Part shown: positions 26,107 through 34,202 of the stretch, one piece after another | Numbering within the stretch: position 1 is the stretch's first letter | How the letters are laid out: every line of letters begins with the position of its first letter | From: Pseudarthrobacter sp. NIBRBAC000502772 | GTDB taxonomy: Bacteria; Actinomycetota; Actinomycetes; Actinomycetales; Micrococcaceae | NCBI RefSeq assembly: GCF_006517235.1 | Contig: NZ_CP041188.1 | Coordinates: 372,001-436,000, forward strand | Direction: 5' to 3' | Length of the DNA stretch: 64,000 nucleotides | Notes under the pieces: model-generated | Seen by the model: only the letters and a program-made list of their open reading frames with translations | Told to the model about the DNA's origin: nothing | Database searches by the model: none | Program-made: the position numbers and the translations under genes

Positions 26107-26130
26107 CATTAGTTGACACTTCAACTAATG
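26107..26130 (+). promoter_or_regulatory. Perfect 10-bp inverted repeat operator upstream of doxX
   Basis: CATTAGTTGA-CACT-TCAACTAATG is a perfect palindrome with a 4-nt spacer, ending 19 nt before the doxX ATG. AGTTGA/TCAACT palindromes are typical MarR/DUF24 (HxlR) type operators controlling quinone- or thiol-stress genes. No such regulator gene is in the window. Confidence 0.8.
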
Positions 26131-26148
26131 GTCAGAGAGACTCGATTT

Positions 26149-26583
26149 ATGAATCAGTCACGCCTCACCACCACTGCCATCACCGTCCTGCGCGTCGCCC
26201 TCGGCTTCCTCTTCGCCGCCCACGGCTGGCAGAAGTTCAACGAATGGACCATCGCCGGCACCCAGGCGGCGTTCACCCAGATGGGCGTTCCGGCAGCCAA
26301 CGTGTCAGCGCCCTTCGTCGCTGGCCTCGAATTGGCTGGCGGCATTGCCCTCATCTTGGGCGTACTCACCCGCGTGGTGGCCGCCCTGCTGGCCGTAAAC
26401 ATGATCGGCGCCTTCTTCCTGGTGCATGCCTCGGCAGGAGTCTTCGCCGACAAGGGCGGGTACGAACTGGTGCTGCTCCTGGGCGCTGCCGCCCTGGCAC
26501 TCGCACTCACCGGAGCCGGCCGCGTCTCTGTGGACCGCGTCCTGTTCGGCCGCAAGGGCTCCAAACTGGCAGTCCTCGCCTAA
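26149..26583 (+). CDS. DoxX family membrane protein
   Basis: This 144-residue four-helix protein begins with a DoxX start VLRVALGFLFAAHGWQKF and continues PFVAGLELAGGIALILGVLTRVVAALLA. DoxX/MhqP-like proteins occur in membrane oxidoreductase complexes and in quinone or thiol-stress responses. I start it at ATG 26149; in-frame codons upstream would fall in the operator. The operator and terminator around it make a regulated single-gene unit. Confidence 0.88.
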   Translation: MNQSRLTTTAITVLRVALGFLFAAHGWQKFNEWTIAGTQAAFTQMGVPAANVSAPFVAGLELAGGIALILGVLTRVVAALLAVNMIGAFFLVHASAGVFADKGGYELVLLLGAAALALALTGAGRVSVDRVLFGRKGSKLAVLA

Positions 26584-26607
26584 GCGGACTCCTCCTCCTC
26601 GAGCAGC

Positions 26608-26655
26608 GCCCGACGGCGGACAGGCACCCAGGTGCCCGTCCGCCGTCGGGCTTTT
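26608..26655 (+). terminator. Intrinsic terminator after doxX
   Basis: A 21-bp stem (GCCCGACGGCGGACAGGCACC with its complement at 26631-26651), 2-nt loop region and TTTT. One bulge is possible. It may also stop the convergent aztD transcript. Confidence 0.88.
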
Positions 26656-26679
26656 AACGTCTTTGCAGTGGCAGGAGCG

Positions 26680-27975
26680 TCAGCCGGTCACCCCGGTCAA
26701 TTCGTTGGGCACGTGGTCCAGGTCCGTGCTGTTGACGATTTTCCCGGATTTTAGATCCACGGCATGGATCCTGGAAGCCGCCGGCTCCGTGATGAAGGCC
26801 GTTGAGCCCTGGACAAACAGGGTAGGGCGGGGATCCTGCCAGGCATCCGGCTCCGTCCAGGCGCCAACCACGGAAATGGCAGCGGTCTCCTCGCCCGTCG
26901 TCGGATCAATCACATGAAGCGCCCCGTCCGTGCCCAGCACCAGAGCCTCCCCGCCCGGACCGCGGCCCAGGGAACGGAAGGAATAGCTGGCGCCCAGGTC
27001 CACCAGCTGGAGCGTCCCGGTGTCCGTGCTGACCAGCGAGATCCGGGTGGGCCGCTCCAGGTCGGCGTCCCTGTCCACCTTGTAATCGCCGAGGATCACG
27101 GGAGATTCATGGCTTCCGGCCTGGTTGCCCATGCGGCCGTACGGGTCAGGGCTTGCAACCTTGGTGAAGGCGCCGTCGCGGTAGACCAGCATGCCGTCCT
27201 CACAGCCCACCACCACGGTTTCATGGCCCGCCACTGCCTCTCCATGCACACCGGGGCACTCCTCGTTGCGGAGCAGTTCACCTCGTCCCTGCCCGCCGGC
27301 ATTTCCCGGCGCACTCAGCAGCGCCAGGCCAGTGCGGCCCTCCTCGTTCCCGAGGGTGACCAGCAGCTTCCCATCCTCCAGCGCGATGGCGACGCCGTGG
27401 TGGGCTTCGGGTGCGGTGTAGGTGCTGGTCTCGGGCAGGCCGGCCTTGAGTGCGTCGGTCAGCGCGGCCGGATCAAAGACCTCCACCTTCCCTGAACCGT
27501 CATTGAACAGCACTGTCTTCCCGGCATGGTTGACCACGTGGCCGGCCTTGCTGGCGCTAAAGGCCCGGTCCGTCAGCCGAGGCGCGGCGGCATAGGAGTG
27601 CCCATGGTCGCCGTGCGCCTCGGTCCACACACCGGCATCGAAGACGCGGAAGGAATCTCCGGTGGCCACCAGAACGTGGCGGCCGTCGCCCGCCGGGCTG
27701 AGGCGGTTGAAGCCTTCCAGCGGCACTTCCTCCACGGGCTTCAGAGTCTTCGCGTCAAGAACCGTGATGCCCGCGTCGTGGGTCAGGACCAGCCGCGGGG
27801 TGGGGGCCTGGCTTTCCTTCGCCTGCCCTGCTGTGGCAGAAGCGGAAGTGCCGGCCGAGTCAGGGCCTGCGCCCTGCGACGGTCCGGAGCCCGCGCCCGG
27901 AGCAGCCCCGCACGCCGTGAGGAGTAGTGCCGAAACCGCGAGAACTGCCGGGAGGGCCTGCGGATAAGTGTGCAT
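26680..27975 (-). CDS. aztD: AztD-type zinc metallochaperone lipoprotein
   Basis: This 431-residue exported lipoprotein has the signal peptide MHTYPQALPAVLAVSALLLTAC, with lipobox Cys22, then a Ser/Gly-rich linker to ~60. The rest is a beta-propeller with His-rich loops (HGDHGHSYAAAPR; PEAHHGVAIALEDGKL). This matches AztD, an extracytoplasmic zinc-binding chaperone that loads the ABC-transporter solute-binding protein AztC. I start it at ATG 27973-27975; the in-frame ATG at 28003-28005 is part of the promoter -10 box. No aztABC genes are in the window. Expected regulation: repression by Zur when zinc is plentiful. Confidence 0.85.
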   Translation of the reverse strand: MHTYPQALPAVLAVSALLLTACGAAPGAGSGPSQGAGPDSAGTSASATAGQAKESQAPTPRLVLTHDAGITVLDAKTLKPVEEVPLEGFNRLSPAGDGRHVLVATGDSFRVFDAGVWTEAHGDHGHSYAAAPRLTDRAFSASKAGHVVNHAGKTVLFNDGSGKVEVFDPAALTDALKAGLPETSTYTAPEAHHGVAIALEDGKLLVTLGNEEGRTGLALLSAPGNAGGQGRGELLRNEECPGVHGEAVAGHETVVVGCEDGMLVYRDGAFTKVASPDPYGRMGNQAGSHESPVILGDYKVDRDADLERPTRISLVSTDTGTLQLVDLGASYSFRSLGRGPGGEALVLGTDGALHVIDPTTGEETAAISVVGAWTEPDAWQDPRPTLFVQGSTAFITEPAASRIHAVDLKSGKIVNSTDLDHVPNELTGVTG

Positions 27976-28000
27976 ATGGCCGGGATGTGGGTGAGTTTTT

Positions 28001-28029
28001 ATCATATCGCTAACGATAGTCATTATCAA
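28001..28029 (-). promoter_or_regulatory. aztD promoter with embedded Zur-like box
   Basis: On the minus strand, -35 TTGATA (28024-28029), a 17-nt spacer and -10 TATGAT (28001-28006) form a near-consensus vegetative promoter. The -35/spacer carries GATAATGACTATC, a degenerate palindrome of the Zur/Fur type. Binding there would block RNA polymerase. The spacing is seen directly; Zur identity is inferred from the zinc-chaperone gene. Confidence 0.72.
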
Positions 28030-28471
28030 TAGTGATGCAAATTTGGATGACCTCGGCCGCGTCATGGCGGGACGCTCAAGGCGTCGCATTTTCACCCAAG
28101 ACAACACACTTGACATCAAAAACTCCCAGAAATCCACCAGGAAACCCTTGACCTCTATAACGTTGTACAGGAACGCCCAGCATTGCCAAGTGGAACTGGG
28201 AAACCGGGTCCAGCGACCGCGTCCTGACGGCGGCCGGAACGAAGTCAACAACAGCACCAAGGGCACCCCGGCCGCACCCAGCTTCTTCATCGGAGTGGGC
28301 ATGGAACTGCCCGTACAGCCGGATATCACCTATACCGGCGCAAAGTAGCCTCCTGTAGTCCACAGGAAGAACTGCCCTGTCCGCCCCAAAAGGGCGGGCG
28401 GGGCAGTTCCTGTTGCAGGCATGTGTCGGCCCCGACCCTCCGGTAACACGGCGCCTCAGTAAGATCGCAGC
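28030..28471 (+). other. Intergenic stretch, about 440 bases, with one hairpin and no convincing gene
   Basis: No frame here shows a recognisable protein. A plus-strand reading at 28043-28348 (101 codons) is open, but its amino-acid composition and codon use differ from neighbours and no start signal was found; a decayed gene is possible. A GC-rich nested hairpin at 28369-28409 (GAACTGCCC/GGGCAGTTC with inner CCGCCC/GGGCGG) lies 63 nt before the thioesterase gene and could be a terminator or leader structure. Confidence 0.5.
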
Positions 28472-29440
28472 ATGACTGAGACCGCGGCCAATTCCGTAAC
28501 CCTCCGCTTCCTGGCTGCCCCCACGGATGTGGGCCACAGCGGCTCGGTGGATGCGGGGACCGTCCTCGAATGGGTGGACAAGGCTGCGTACGCTGCCGCC
28601 GTGGGCTGGGCCAAGTCCTACTGCGTCACCGCCTACGTGGGCAACATCCACTTCGCGGACCCCGTGAACAGCGGCGACATGGTGGAGGTGGAGGCCACCA
28701 TCGTCTACACCGGACGCTCCTCCATGCACATCCGGACCGTCGTCTCGTCAAGCGACCCCAAGGGCGGGCCTGCCACGATGCGCAGCCAGTGCATGGTGAT
28801 CTTTGTGGCGGTCGGCGACGACGGCAAGCCCATACCCGTCAAACAGTTCGAACCGGTCACGGCCGCGGAGATCGAACAGCGGGACCACGCCCTGGCGCGG
28901 ATCAAGGTCCGTGAACGGATTGTCGAAGCCATGAACGCCCAGGAATATACCGACGCCGGGACCGCCGAACGCGTGACGCTGAGGTTCATGGCGGCCCCCA
29001 CGGACGTGAACTGGGGCGGGAAAGTGCACGGCGGCATCGTGATGAAGTGGATCGACGAAGCCGCCTACGTCTGCGCGTCCCGCTACTGCGGCATGGACAC
29101 CGTGGCGGTCTTCTCCGGCGGCGTGCGCTTCTACCGGCCCCTGCTGATCGGCCATCTGGTGGAGGTAGAGGCCAGGCTGGTCTACACCGGGACCAAAGGC
29201 ATGCACATCGCCGTACATGTGCGCTCCGGAGATCCGAAGGGCAAGGAACTGAACCTCACCACGTATTGCCTCACGGTGATGGTGGCGCGCGACGCCGACG
29301 GCAACTCGGTGCCAGTCCCCGGCTGGGTGCCGGTCTCGGCGGAGGACAAACGCCTGCATGCCCACGCCCGCGAACTGCTCGAGATCCGCGGGACCGCCCC
29401 GGGGAACCGGCTGCCCAACCACCTGCTGGGGCAGGGCTAA
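28472..29440 (+). CDS. Acyl-CoA thioesterase with two hotdog domains
   Basis: This 322-residue protein contains two copies of the hotdog 4HBT domain. The first (about 8-150) has GHSGSVDAGTVLEWVDKAAY and SMHIRTVVSSSDPKGG; the second (about 165-310) has NWGGKVHGGIVMKWIDEAAY and GMHIAVHVRSGDPKGK. The asparagine plus HGG pattern of acyl-CoA hydrolases (N-x7-8-HGG) is kept in the second domain, while the first has DAG in place of HGG, so one active site per pair is likely. It would hydrolyse acyl-CoA to fatty acid and CoA. Confidence 0.88.
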   Translation: MTETAANSVTLRFLAAPTDVGHSGSVDAGTVLEWVDKAAYAAAVGWAKSYCVTAYVGNIHFADPVNSGDMVEVEATIVYTGRSSMHIRTVVSSSDPKGGPATMRSQCMVIFVAVGDDGKPIPVKQFEPVTAAEIEQRDHALARIKVRERIVEAMNAQEYTDAGTAERVTLRFMAAPTDVNWGGKVHGGIVMKWIDEAAYVCASRYCGMDTVAVFSGGVRFYRPLLIGHLVEVEARLVYTGTKGMHIAVHVRSGDPKGKELNLTTYCLTVMVARDADGNSVPVPGWVPVSAEDKRLHAHARELLEIRGTAPGNRLPNHLLGQG

Positions 29441-29470
29441 ACCAGCCAGCCAGCTCCGGCAGGAACGGTC

Positions 29471-30853
29471 CTAGAAGCCGCTGCCGCCGGCGTCGGCCGC
29501 CATGTTGGCGAAGCGCGAGTAGTGACCCTGGAATGCCACCACGATGTCCTTGGTGGGGCCGTTACGGTGCTTGGCGATCAGGATGTCCGCCTCGCCCGCA
29601 CGCGGGGATTCCTTGTCGTAGACGTCCTCACGGTGGAGCAGGATGACCATGTCCGCATCCTGCTCGATGGAGCCGGATTCGCGGAGGTCAGAGACCATGG
29701 GCCGCTTGTCCTGGCGCTGCTCGGAGCCACGGTTGAGCTGCGACAGGGCGATGACCGGAACCTGGAGTTCCTTGGCCAGCAGCTTCAGCGCACGGGAGAA
29801 CTCGGAGACTTCCTGCTGGCGTGACTCCACCTTCTTGCCGGAGCTCATGAGCTGCAGGTAATCCAGGATCACGAGCTTCAGGTCATGCTGCTGCTTGAGG
29901 CGGCGGCACTTGGCCCTGATTTCCATCAGCGACATGTTCGGGCTGTCATCGATGAAGAGCGGGGCATCATTCATCCGGCCCATGGTAGTGGCGATCTTGG
30001 ACCATTGCTCGTCCTTGATGGTGCCCTTGCGAAGGTCCTGCAGGCCGATGGTTGCCTCTGCCGACAACAGGCGCATGGCGATTTCGTTCCGGCCCATTTC
30101 GAGCGAGAACATCACGGTTGCCAGGTTGTTCTTGATGGCGGCCGAGCGGGCGAAGTCCAGGGCAAACGTGGACTTGCCAACTGCCGGACGGGCGGCAATA
30201 ACGATCATCTGCCCCGGGTGCAATCCATGGGTGAGTTCATCGAGTTCGTAGAACCCCGTTGGCACACCGGTCATGCCTTCCCCGCGGTGTCCGGACGCTT
30301 CGATCTCGTCCACCGTGGCTTCCATGACGTCCTTGAGGACCACATAGTCCTCTGCTGTGCGCCGCTCCGCGACGGCGTAAACCTCGGCCTGTGCCTGGTT
30401 GACCAGGTCCTCCACCTCACCGTCCGAACCGTATCCCAGCTGGACGATTTTGGTGCCTGCGTTGACGAGCCGGCGCAGAATGGCGCGCTCTGCCACGATT
30501 TCGGCGTAGTAGCCGGCATTGGCGGCCGTAGGGACAGTCTGGATGAGCTCGTGCAGGTAGGCGGGTCCGCCGATCCGGTTGATCTCTGCGCGCTTGGTCA
30601 GTTCGTCCGAGACCGTAACCGCATCCGCCGGCTCGCCGCGGCCGTAGAGGTCGATGATCGCCTCGTAGATGGTCTCGTGTGCAGGCCGGTAGAAGTCCTG
30701 TCCGCGGAGGATTTCCACAACGTCAGCGATGGCGTCCTTGGACAGCATCATGCCGCCGAGGACGGACTGCTCAGCGGGAATGTCCTGTGGTGGCTTACGG
30801 CTGCCTTCTGATCCGCGGGTACCCTCGATCGAGTCCAGGTGCGTTACTGACAA
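29471..30853 (-). CDS. dnaB: Replicative DNA helicase DnaB
   Basis: This 460-residue helicase has an N-terminal domain (PPQDIPAEQSVLGGMMLSKDAI) and a RecA-like motor with Walker A ARPAVGKST, Walker B KLVILDYLQLM and a C-terminal motif DLRESGSIEQDADMV. It unwinds DNA at the replication fork. There is no intein. The start is TTG 30851-30853 because GGAGGA lies 8 nt upstream and the expected N-terminus SVTHLDS follows; the longer frame to 30907 lacks a ribosome-binding site. It is read toward the left, downstream of a region with DnaA-like boxes. Confidence 0.95.
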   Translation of the reverse strand: MSVTHLDSIEGTRGSEGSRKPPQDIPAEQSVLGGMMLSKDAIADVVEILRGQDFYRPAHETIYEAIIDLYGRGEPADAVTVSDELTKRAEINRIGGPAYLHELIQTVPTAANAGYYAEIVAERAILRRLVNAGTKIVQLGYGSDGEVEDLVNQAQAEVYAVAERRTAEDYVVLKDVMEATVDEIEASGHRGEGMTGVPTGFYELDELTHGLHPGQMIVIAARPAVGKSTFALDFARSAAIKNNLATVMFSLEMGRNEIAMRLLSAEATIGLQDLRKGTIKDEQWSKIATTMGRMNDAPLFIDDSPNMSLMEIRAKCRRLKQQHDLKLVILDYLQLMSSGKKVESRQQEVSEFSRALKLLAKELQVPVIALSQLNRGSEQRQDKRPMVSDLRESGSIEQDADMVILLHREDVYDKESPRAGEADILIAKHRNGPTKDIVVAFQGHYSRFANMAADAGGSGF

Positions 30854-31040
30854 AGCTGCCGTCCTCCATAGTGTGCCGCGACTTGATGCGGCGAGTAAGT
30901 CATTCACCTGCCGGGATGCCCTCCTGCGGGACCTCCACGGGACGGCATACGTTCAGGTCTATCAGCGGCCTCCGACAATGAAGCCCGGCGGGCCCGATTG
31001 AAGCCTCCGCAACGTTGAGTCTGCGCAACGCGCGTGGGAG

Positions 31041-31518
31041 TTATCCCCATGTTCCGCAAGTTATCCACAGAAAGCGCCGCAGCAGCCGGACCGAAGTCCT
31101 CCACTGCTGCGACAGCACATGTGCGCGACGGCGTCACAGCACCCCAAAAGCAGGTATCCCGCAACGGTAGCCGCCACCGCCTCAGCGTCCAAGCCCACCA
31201 ACCCCGAGGGCTGTGGATAACCTGTGCACTAAGGGGCATAGCTTGTGCACAGCCTGTGGGTGAACCTGTGGAAACAAAAAAACTTTTGCCGTATATAGGC
31301 GTCTGACCTGCGAAAACGTTCGTCGAGCATGTGGACTAAATTCTTTTTTTCGCAACCTTCATCCACAGCTTGCGGCGCGGCGCTGTTGAAAGATCCGGAT
31401 ATCCGGGCACCTCCACCGGCGATTCATACCCGTTTAGTGATGCATCGCACACCTGCCGGCATCTTTTGACGCCACAGCGAATCGGCTGTATGCAACGGCC
31501 GGAATGTGCTGTGGATAA
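31041..31518 (+). promoter_or_regulatory. Cluster of DnaA-box-like 9-mers upstream of dnaB
   Basis: The 690-base gap between dnaB and the next gene contains TTATCCACA (31061-31069), TGTGGATAA (31212-31220 and 31510-31518, minus-strand boxes), TTGTGCACA (31243-31251) and weaker TTATCCCCA (31041-31049) and TCATCCACA (31359-31367). An A/T-rich patch (about 31271-31300 and 31340-31350) lies among them. TTATNCACA is the DnaA consensus. This could regulate dnaB or titrate DnaA; proof of origin function is lacking. Confidence 0.6.
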
Positions 31519-31543
31519 CGGGCATCTGGCATAAGCTCTGACT

Positions 31544-31999
31544 ATGGGCGATGTACTGATGGTGTTTCTGCCGGCCGGCGTGTTGGCGGCAATAATCTGG
31601 GCATTTACGACGGCCCTCAGACCCCGTAATTCCGGGACGTCCGACGCCGAGAAGTACCAGCAGGACCTGGCCCGGCGCTCCGCGGAGCACTATGCCGAGC
31701 AGGTACGCGTGGCAACAGCCGTGCGTGCCCGCCTGGAAGCCAACACCCGGCCCAGCCAGAACGAACAACAGCAATCGCAGCAGGAAGACCACGCCCGGGC
31801 AGCACGGCGCGGGCAGTCCGGAGCGGGTGCCGGCCAGTATGGCTATGCGGCGCTCCCCGGCGGGATTCTGGACCCTCAGCTGGCCATGCAGTTGCAGACA
31901 ATGGTGCACGACGGGCACAAGATCCAGGCCATCAAACTCCTCCGCCAGGCAACCCAAACGGACCTGGCGACAGCCAAAAAGTATGTAGATCGGCTTTAG
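31544..31999 (+). CDS. Membrane-anchored protein with L7/L12 C-terminal-like motif
   Basis: This 151-residue protein has one N-terminal transmembrane helix (about 4-23), a long charged/Gln-rich helix and a C-terminal helical pair HDGHKIQAIKLLRQATQTDLATAKKYVDRL. The pair resembles the helix-turn-helix of ribosomal L7/L12 C-terminal domains (KI-x2-IK-x3-E-x-T-x2-L-x3-K). Such small proteins are common in actinobacteria with unknown role. The next gene starts 2 nt after its stop and has the same theme. Confidence 0.68.
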   Translation: MGDVLMVFLPAGVLAAIIWAFTTALRPRNSGTSDAEKYQQDLARRSAEHYAEQVRVATAVRARLEANTRPSQNEQQQSQQEDHARAARRGQSGAGAGQYGYAALPGGILDPQLAMQLQTMVHDGHKIQAIKLLRQATQTDLATAKKYVDRL

Positions 32000-32001
32000 A
32001 A

Positions 32002-32574
32002 ATGGAATCGCTCGTGATCCCCGTTATCATCCTCGCGGTCGTGGCCGCCGGTGTCGCATTGGCTGCCCGGGCGGTCAGCAGGCGGCAGGCGGCCGTCAAG
32101 CAGGCCGGCACGGCCCCTGCGCCGGATCCGGTTGAGGTGGCCCGCCGCGCCGCCGCCAAGCTCTCTGAGGACCAGCACCGCAGGTTGTACGCGCTGATTG
32201 CCCAGGGACAGGCGATGGCGGCCATCAAGCTGTACTACGAGGCCACAGGAGAAGGACTGCGGGCATCCCGGGACGCGGTGGGGGCGTTGGCCGCCCACCC
32301 GCAGGCCTACCGCAGCCCTGCCGCCGAAGCGGCGGAGGCGGAGCCCGACGATGACGACACGCCCCAGCGGTTCCCCTACCGCTACCGCGCCATTGCCAGC
32401 AAGGGAGATGTGACGCGTGAGGTCAGCAGCAATATGCTCAACGACGAGATCTACGGCCGCATCCGCACGTTGGCGCGCAGTGGCGATACCGAAGGCGCCG
32501 CCACTGCGCTGACCAAGCACTCGGACATCTCCATGAAGCAGGCACGCGAGTTCATCGCCCTCCTGGACGACTAG
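32002..32574 (+). CDS. Membrane-anchored protein with two L7/L12 C-terminal-like motifs
   Basis: This 190-residue protein has an N-terminal membrane helix (about 4-25). Residues ~52-90 (LIAQGQAMAAIKLYYEATGEGLRASRDAVGAL) again fit the L7/L12 C-terminal helix pattern, and a second such element ends the protein (ARSGDTEGAATALTKHSDISMKQAREFIALL). Between them is an acidic linker (AEPDDDDTPQ). It is translated right after the related gene at 31544, so they likely form one operon and may have arisen by duplication. Function unknown. Confidence 0.68.
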   Translation: MESLVIPVIILAVVAAGVALAARAVSRRQAAVKQAGTAPAPDPVEVARRAAAKLSEDQHRRLYALIAQGQAMAAIKLYYEATGEGLRASRDAVGALAAHPQAYRSPAAEAAEAEPDDDDTPQRFPYRYRAIASKGDVTREVSSNMLNDEIYGRIRTLARSGDTEGAATALTKHSDISMKQAREFIALLDD

Positions 32575-32641
32575 GGCTCCTGGGCGGCTACGCTCCCGGA
32601 CCCCAGGGCTCCCAGCCGCGGCACAGTGCACCGTCCGGCCG

Positions 32642-33022
32642 TCAGAAGTCGAAGATGTCTCCCAGCCAGCCTTCCTTCTTTTTGGGCCGCCGGCGGTCGT
32701 GGTCGAGGTCATACGCCGGCTTGTCGTACTTCCGGTCGTCGTAGCGCGGCTGGTCGTAACGGGGCTGCTCGTACCGCGGCTGCTCGCGGCGGGGTTCAAA
32801 GTTCGGATACAGCGGGGGCGGAACCGGAGCAGCGACAGGCGCCGCGGCCGCCGGGCGCGCCGGCGTAGGAGCGCGGCCGTTCATAGCTTCGTTGGCGCGG
32901 TCGATGATCTTGTCCAGCTCACCGCGGTCCAGCCAGACGCCGCGGCACTGCGGGCAGTAGTCGATCTCGACGCCGCTGCGTTCGCTCATTATCAGGTCAA
33001 TTGAATCCACAGGACATTTCAT
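32642..33022 (-). CDS. TFIIB-type zinc-finger protein with Tyr/Arg/Pro repeat tail
   Basis: This 126-residue protein begins with a zf-TFIIB domain (CPVD...DYCPQCRGVWLDRGELDKII), with a visible Cys3 and the CxxC of YCPQC. An Ala/Pro-rich linker leads to a low-complexity tail of QPRYE/QPRYD repeats and KKKEGWLGDIFDF. The start ATG 33020-33022 is the usual one for this family; a GTG at 33046 is an alternative. Biochemical role unknown; similar proteins occur throughout actinobacteria. Confidence 0.78.
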   Translation of the reverse strand: MKCPVDSIDLIMSERSGVEIDYCPQCRGVWLDRGELDKIIDRANEAMNGRAPTPARPAAAAPVAAPVPPPLYPNFEPRREQPRYEQPRYDQPRYDDRKYDKPAYDLDHDRRRPKKKEGWLGDIFDF

Positions 33023-33124
33023 GTTCCGGTCAACGACCGGGAACACCGAATAGTTCAGACGCCGGGATCCCGGGCGCTGACGGGGGAGCTTTGCGGACGG
33101 GCGCGGACTTTGCGGACCGGCGCC

Positions 33125-33751
33125 TTAGCGTCCGCCGGAAATGCCTGCCAGGAGCTGTGCGAACGGCAGGGACTCCAGTGCCGCCGGCTTGCGGCCGGGC
33201 TGATCCTCCGCGAGGAGGGCGGCAAACTCAGCCGCCGCCCGGTCGATCCGCGATGAGAGGGGCGAGCCGCCGTCGTCCGTGTTTCCCCAGTCCTGGGGGC
33301 CGGCGAAAACGGCCGTAGCGGCCATCCTGGTGCGCAGGTAGCTGAACAGCGGGCGCATCGCGTACTCGAGGACCATCTGGTGGCGGTCCGTGCCGCCAGT
33401 GGCACCCAGAAGGACAGCCTTCCCGTCCAGGGACTTGGGGTCCAGGACGTCAATGAAGGACTTGAACAGGCCGCTGTAGGAAGCGCTGAACACCGGGCTA
33501 ACGGCAATGATGCCGTCGGTTGCCTCCACGCCGGCAATGACATCCGCCAGGCGAGGGGCCGCATAGCCGGTGACAAAGTTGTTGGCGATGTCCACCGCGA
33601 GGTCCCGGAGCTCAACGACCTCAACCTTCACCTCGAAACCCGCATCGGCGAGGCGGTGCTCTGCTGCAGCGGCGAGCTGGTCGGCGAGCAGCCTGCTCGA
33701 GGACGGCACGCCCAGGCCGGCGGACAGTACGGTGATGCGGCGGGTTTCCAC
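33125..33751 (-). CDS. NADPH-dependent FMN reductase (CE1759-like)
   Basis: This 208-residue flavodoxin-fold protein has VLSAGLGVPSSSRLLADQL (phosphate-binding loop), then ISPV-like AVSPVFSASYSGLFKSFIDVL and LLGATGGTDRHQMVLEYAMRPLFSYL. These are typical of the CE1759 FMN-reductase group, often paired with a luciferase-like monooxygenase. That partner is absent here. ATG start. The gene is alone, with an intergenic gap of about 450 bases to its right. Confidence 0.83.
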   Translation of the reverse strand: METRRITVLSAGLGVPSSSRLLADQLAAAAEHRLADAGFEVKVEVVELRDLAVDIANNFVTGYAAPRLADVIAGVEATDGIIAVSPVFSASYSGLFKSFIDVLDPKSLDGKAVLLGATGGTDRHQMVLEYAMRPLFSYLRTRMAATAVFAGPQDWGNTDDGGSPLSSRIDRAAAEFAALLAEDQPGRKPAALESLPFAQLLAGISGGR

Positions 33752-34202
33752 TTGGACTCCTGAGGTTCGGTACAGCCTATGCTACATGTGTTTGCATGTA
33801 TCGAGATAACCGATGCCTGTCCGCGTTTATTCCAGCGGTGCCAGGTCACCGGCGGTTGCACTCCGGGCGGCATGAAACGAGTATTTGCGTTTTCCGGGAT
33901 TCGCGGGAGGGGCACCCCGGCTACCTAAGCGCTTACGCGATAAGTCCCCAATGCACCTAACAGATCACTTGGCGCTGCCCCTCCACACCTAGCTCTGGCG
34001 GGAGCACGAAATTCCCTATGTAGGACGCGATACAAAAAGCGAGTACTCAATACTGGTGTTTACCTGGCCGGGCTGGTCATATGCTCAATTTACGGGCAGA
34101 GTCACTCGGCCGGGGGTTTCGAATTCCTCTAGAGGCACTGGCTGGATTAGTCGCCGGGGCCGAGACACCAACCGACCGAGACCACCCAGACAGGAGACGA
34201 CC
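33752..34202 (+). other. Intergenic region upstream of the polysaccharide island; carries promoter element A
   Basis: This stretch has no convincing gene. It contains the recurrent element A at 34035-34058 and a second block at 34091-34103 (see separate entry). A ribosome-binding site AGGAG (34194-34198) precedes the first island gene. The frame of that gene is open back to 34056 but the upstream part is not protein-like. Confidence 0.6.
34035..34103 (+). promoter_or_regulatory. Shared bipartite promoter-like element, copy A
   Basis: Block 1 is AAAAGCGAGTACT-n7-GGTG (34035-34058) and block 2 is TACGGGCAGAGTC (34091-34103). The same two blocks, 68-70 nt from first to last base and in the same orientation, stand upstream of both glycosyltransferase operons (50536-50603 and 56654-56723). 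Here block 1 ends 144 nt before the HprK-like gene. Confidence 0.7.

Noticed and set aside
28003..28005. ATG at 28003-28005 as start of the zinc chaperone
   Set aside because: It is part of the TATGAT -10 box of the promoter and no ribosome-binding site precedes it.
31041..31518. Chromosomal oriC
   Set aside because: No dnaA, dnaN or rpmH lies beside it, and some 9-mers are weak, so only a DnaA-binding cluster is claimed.
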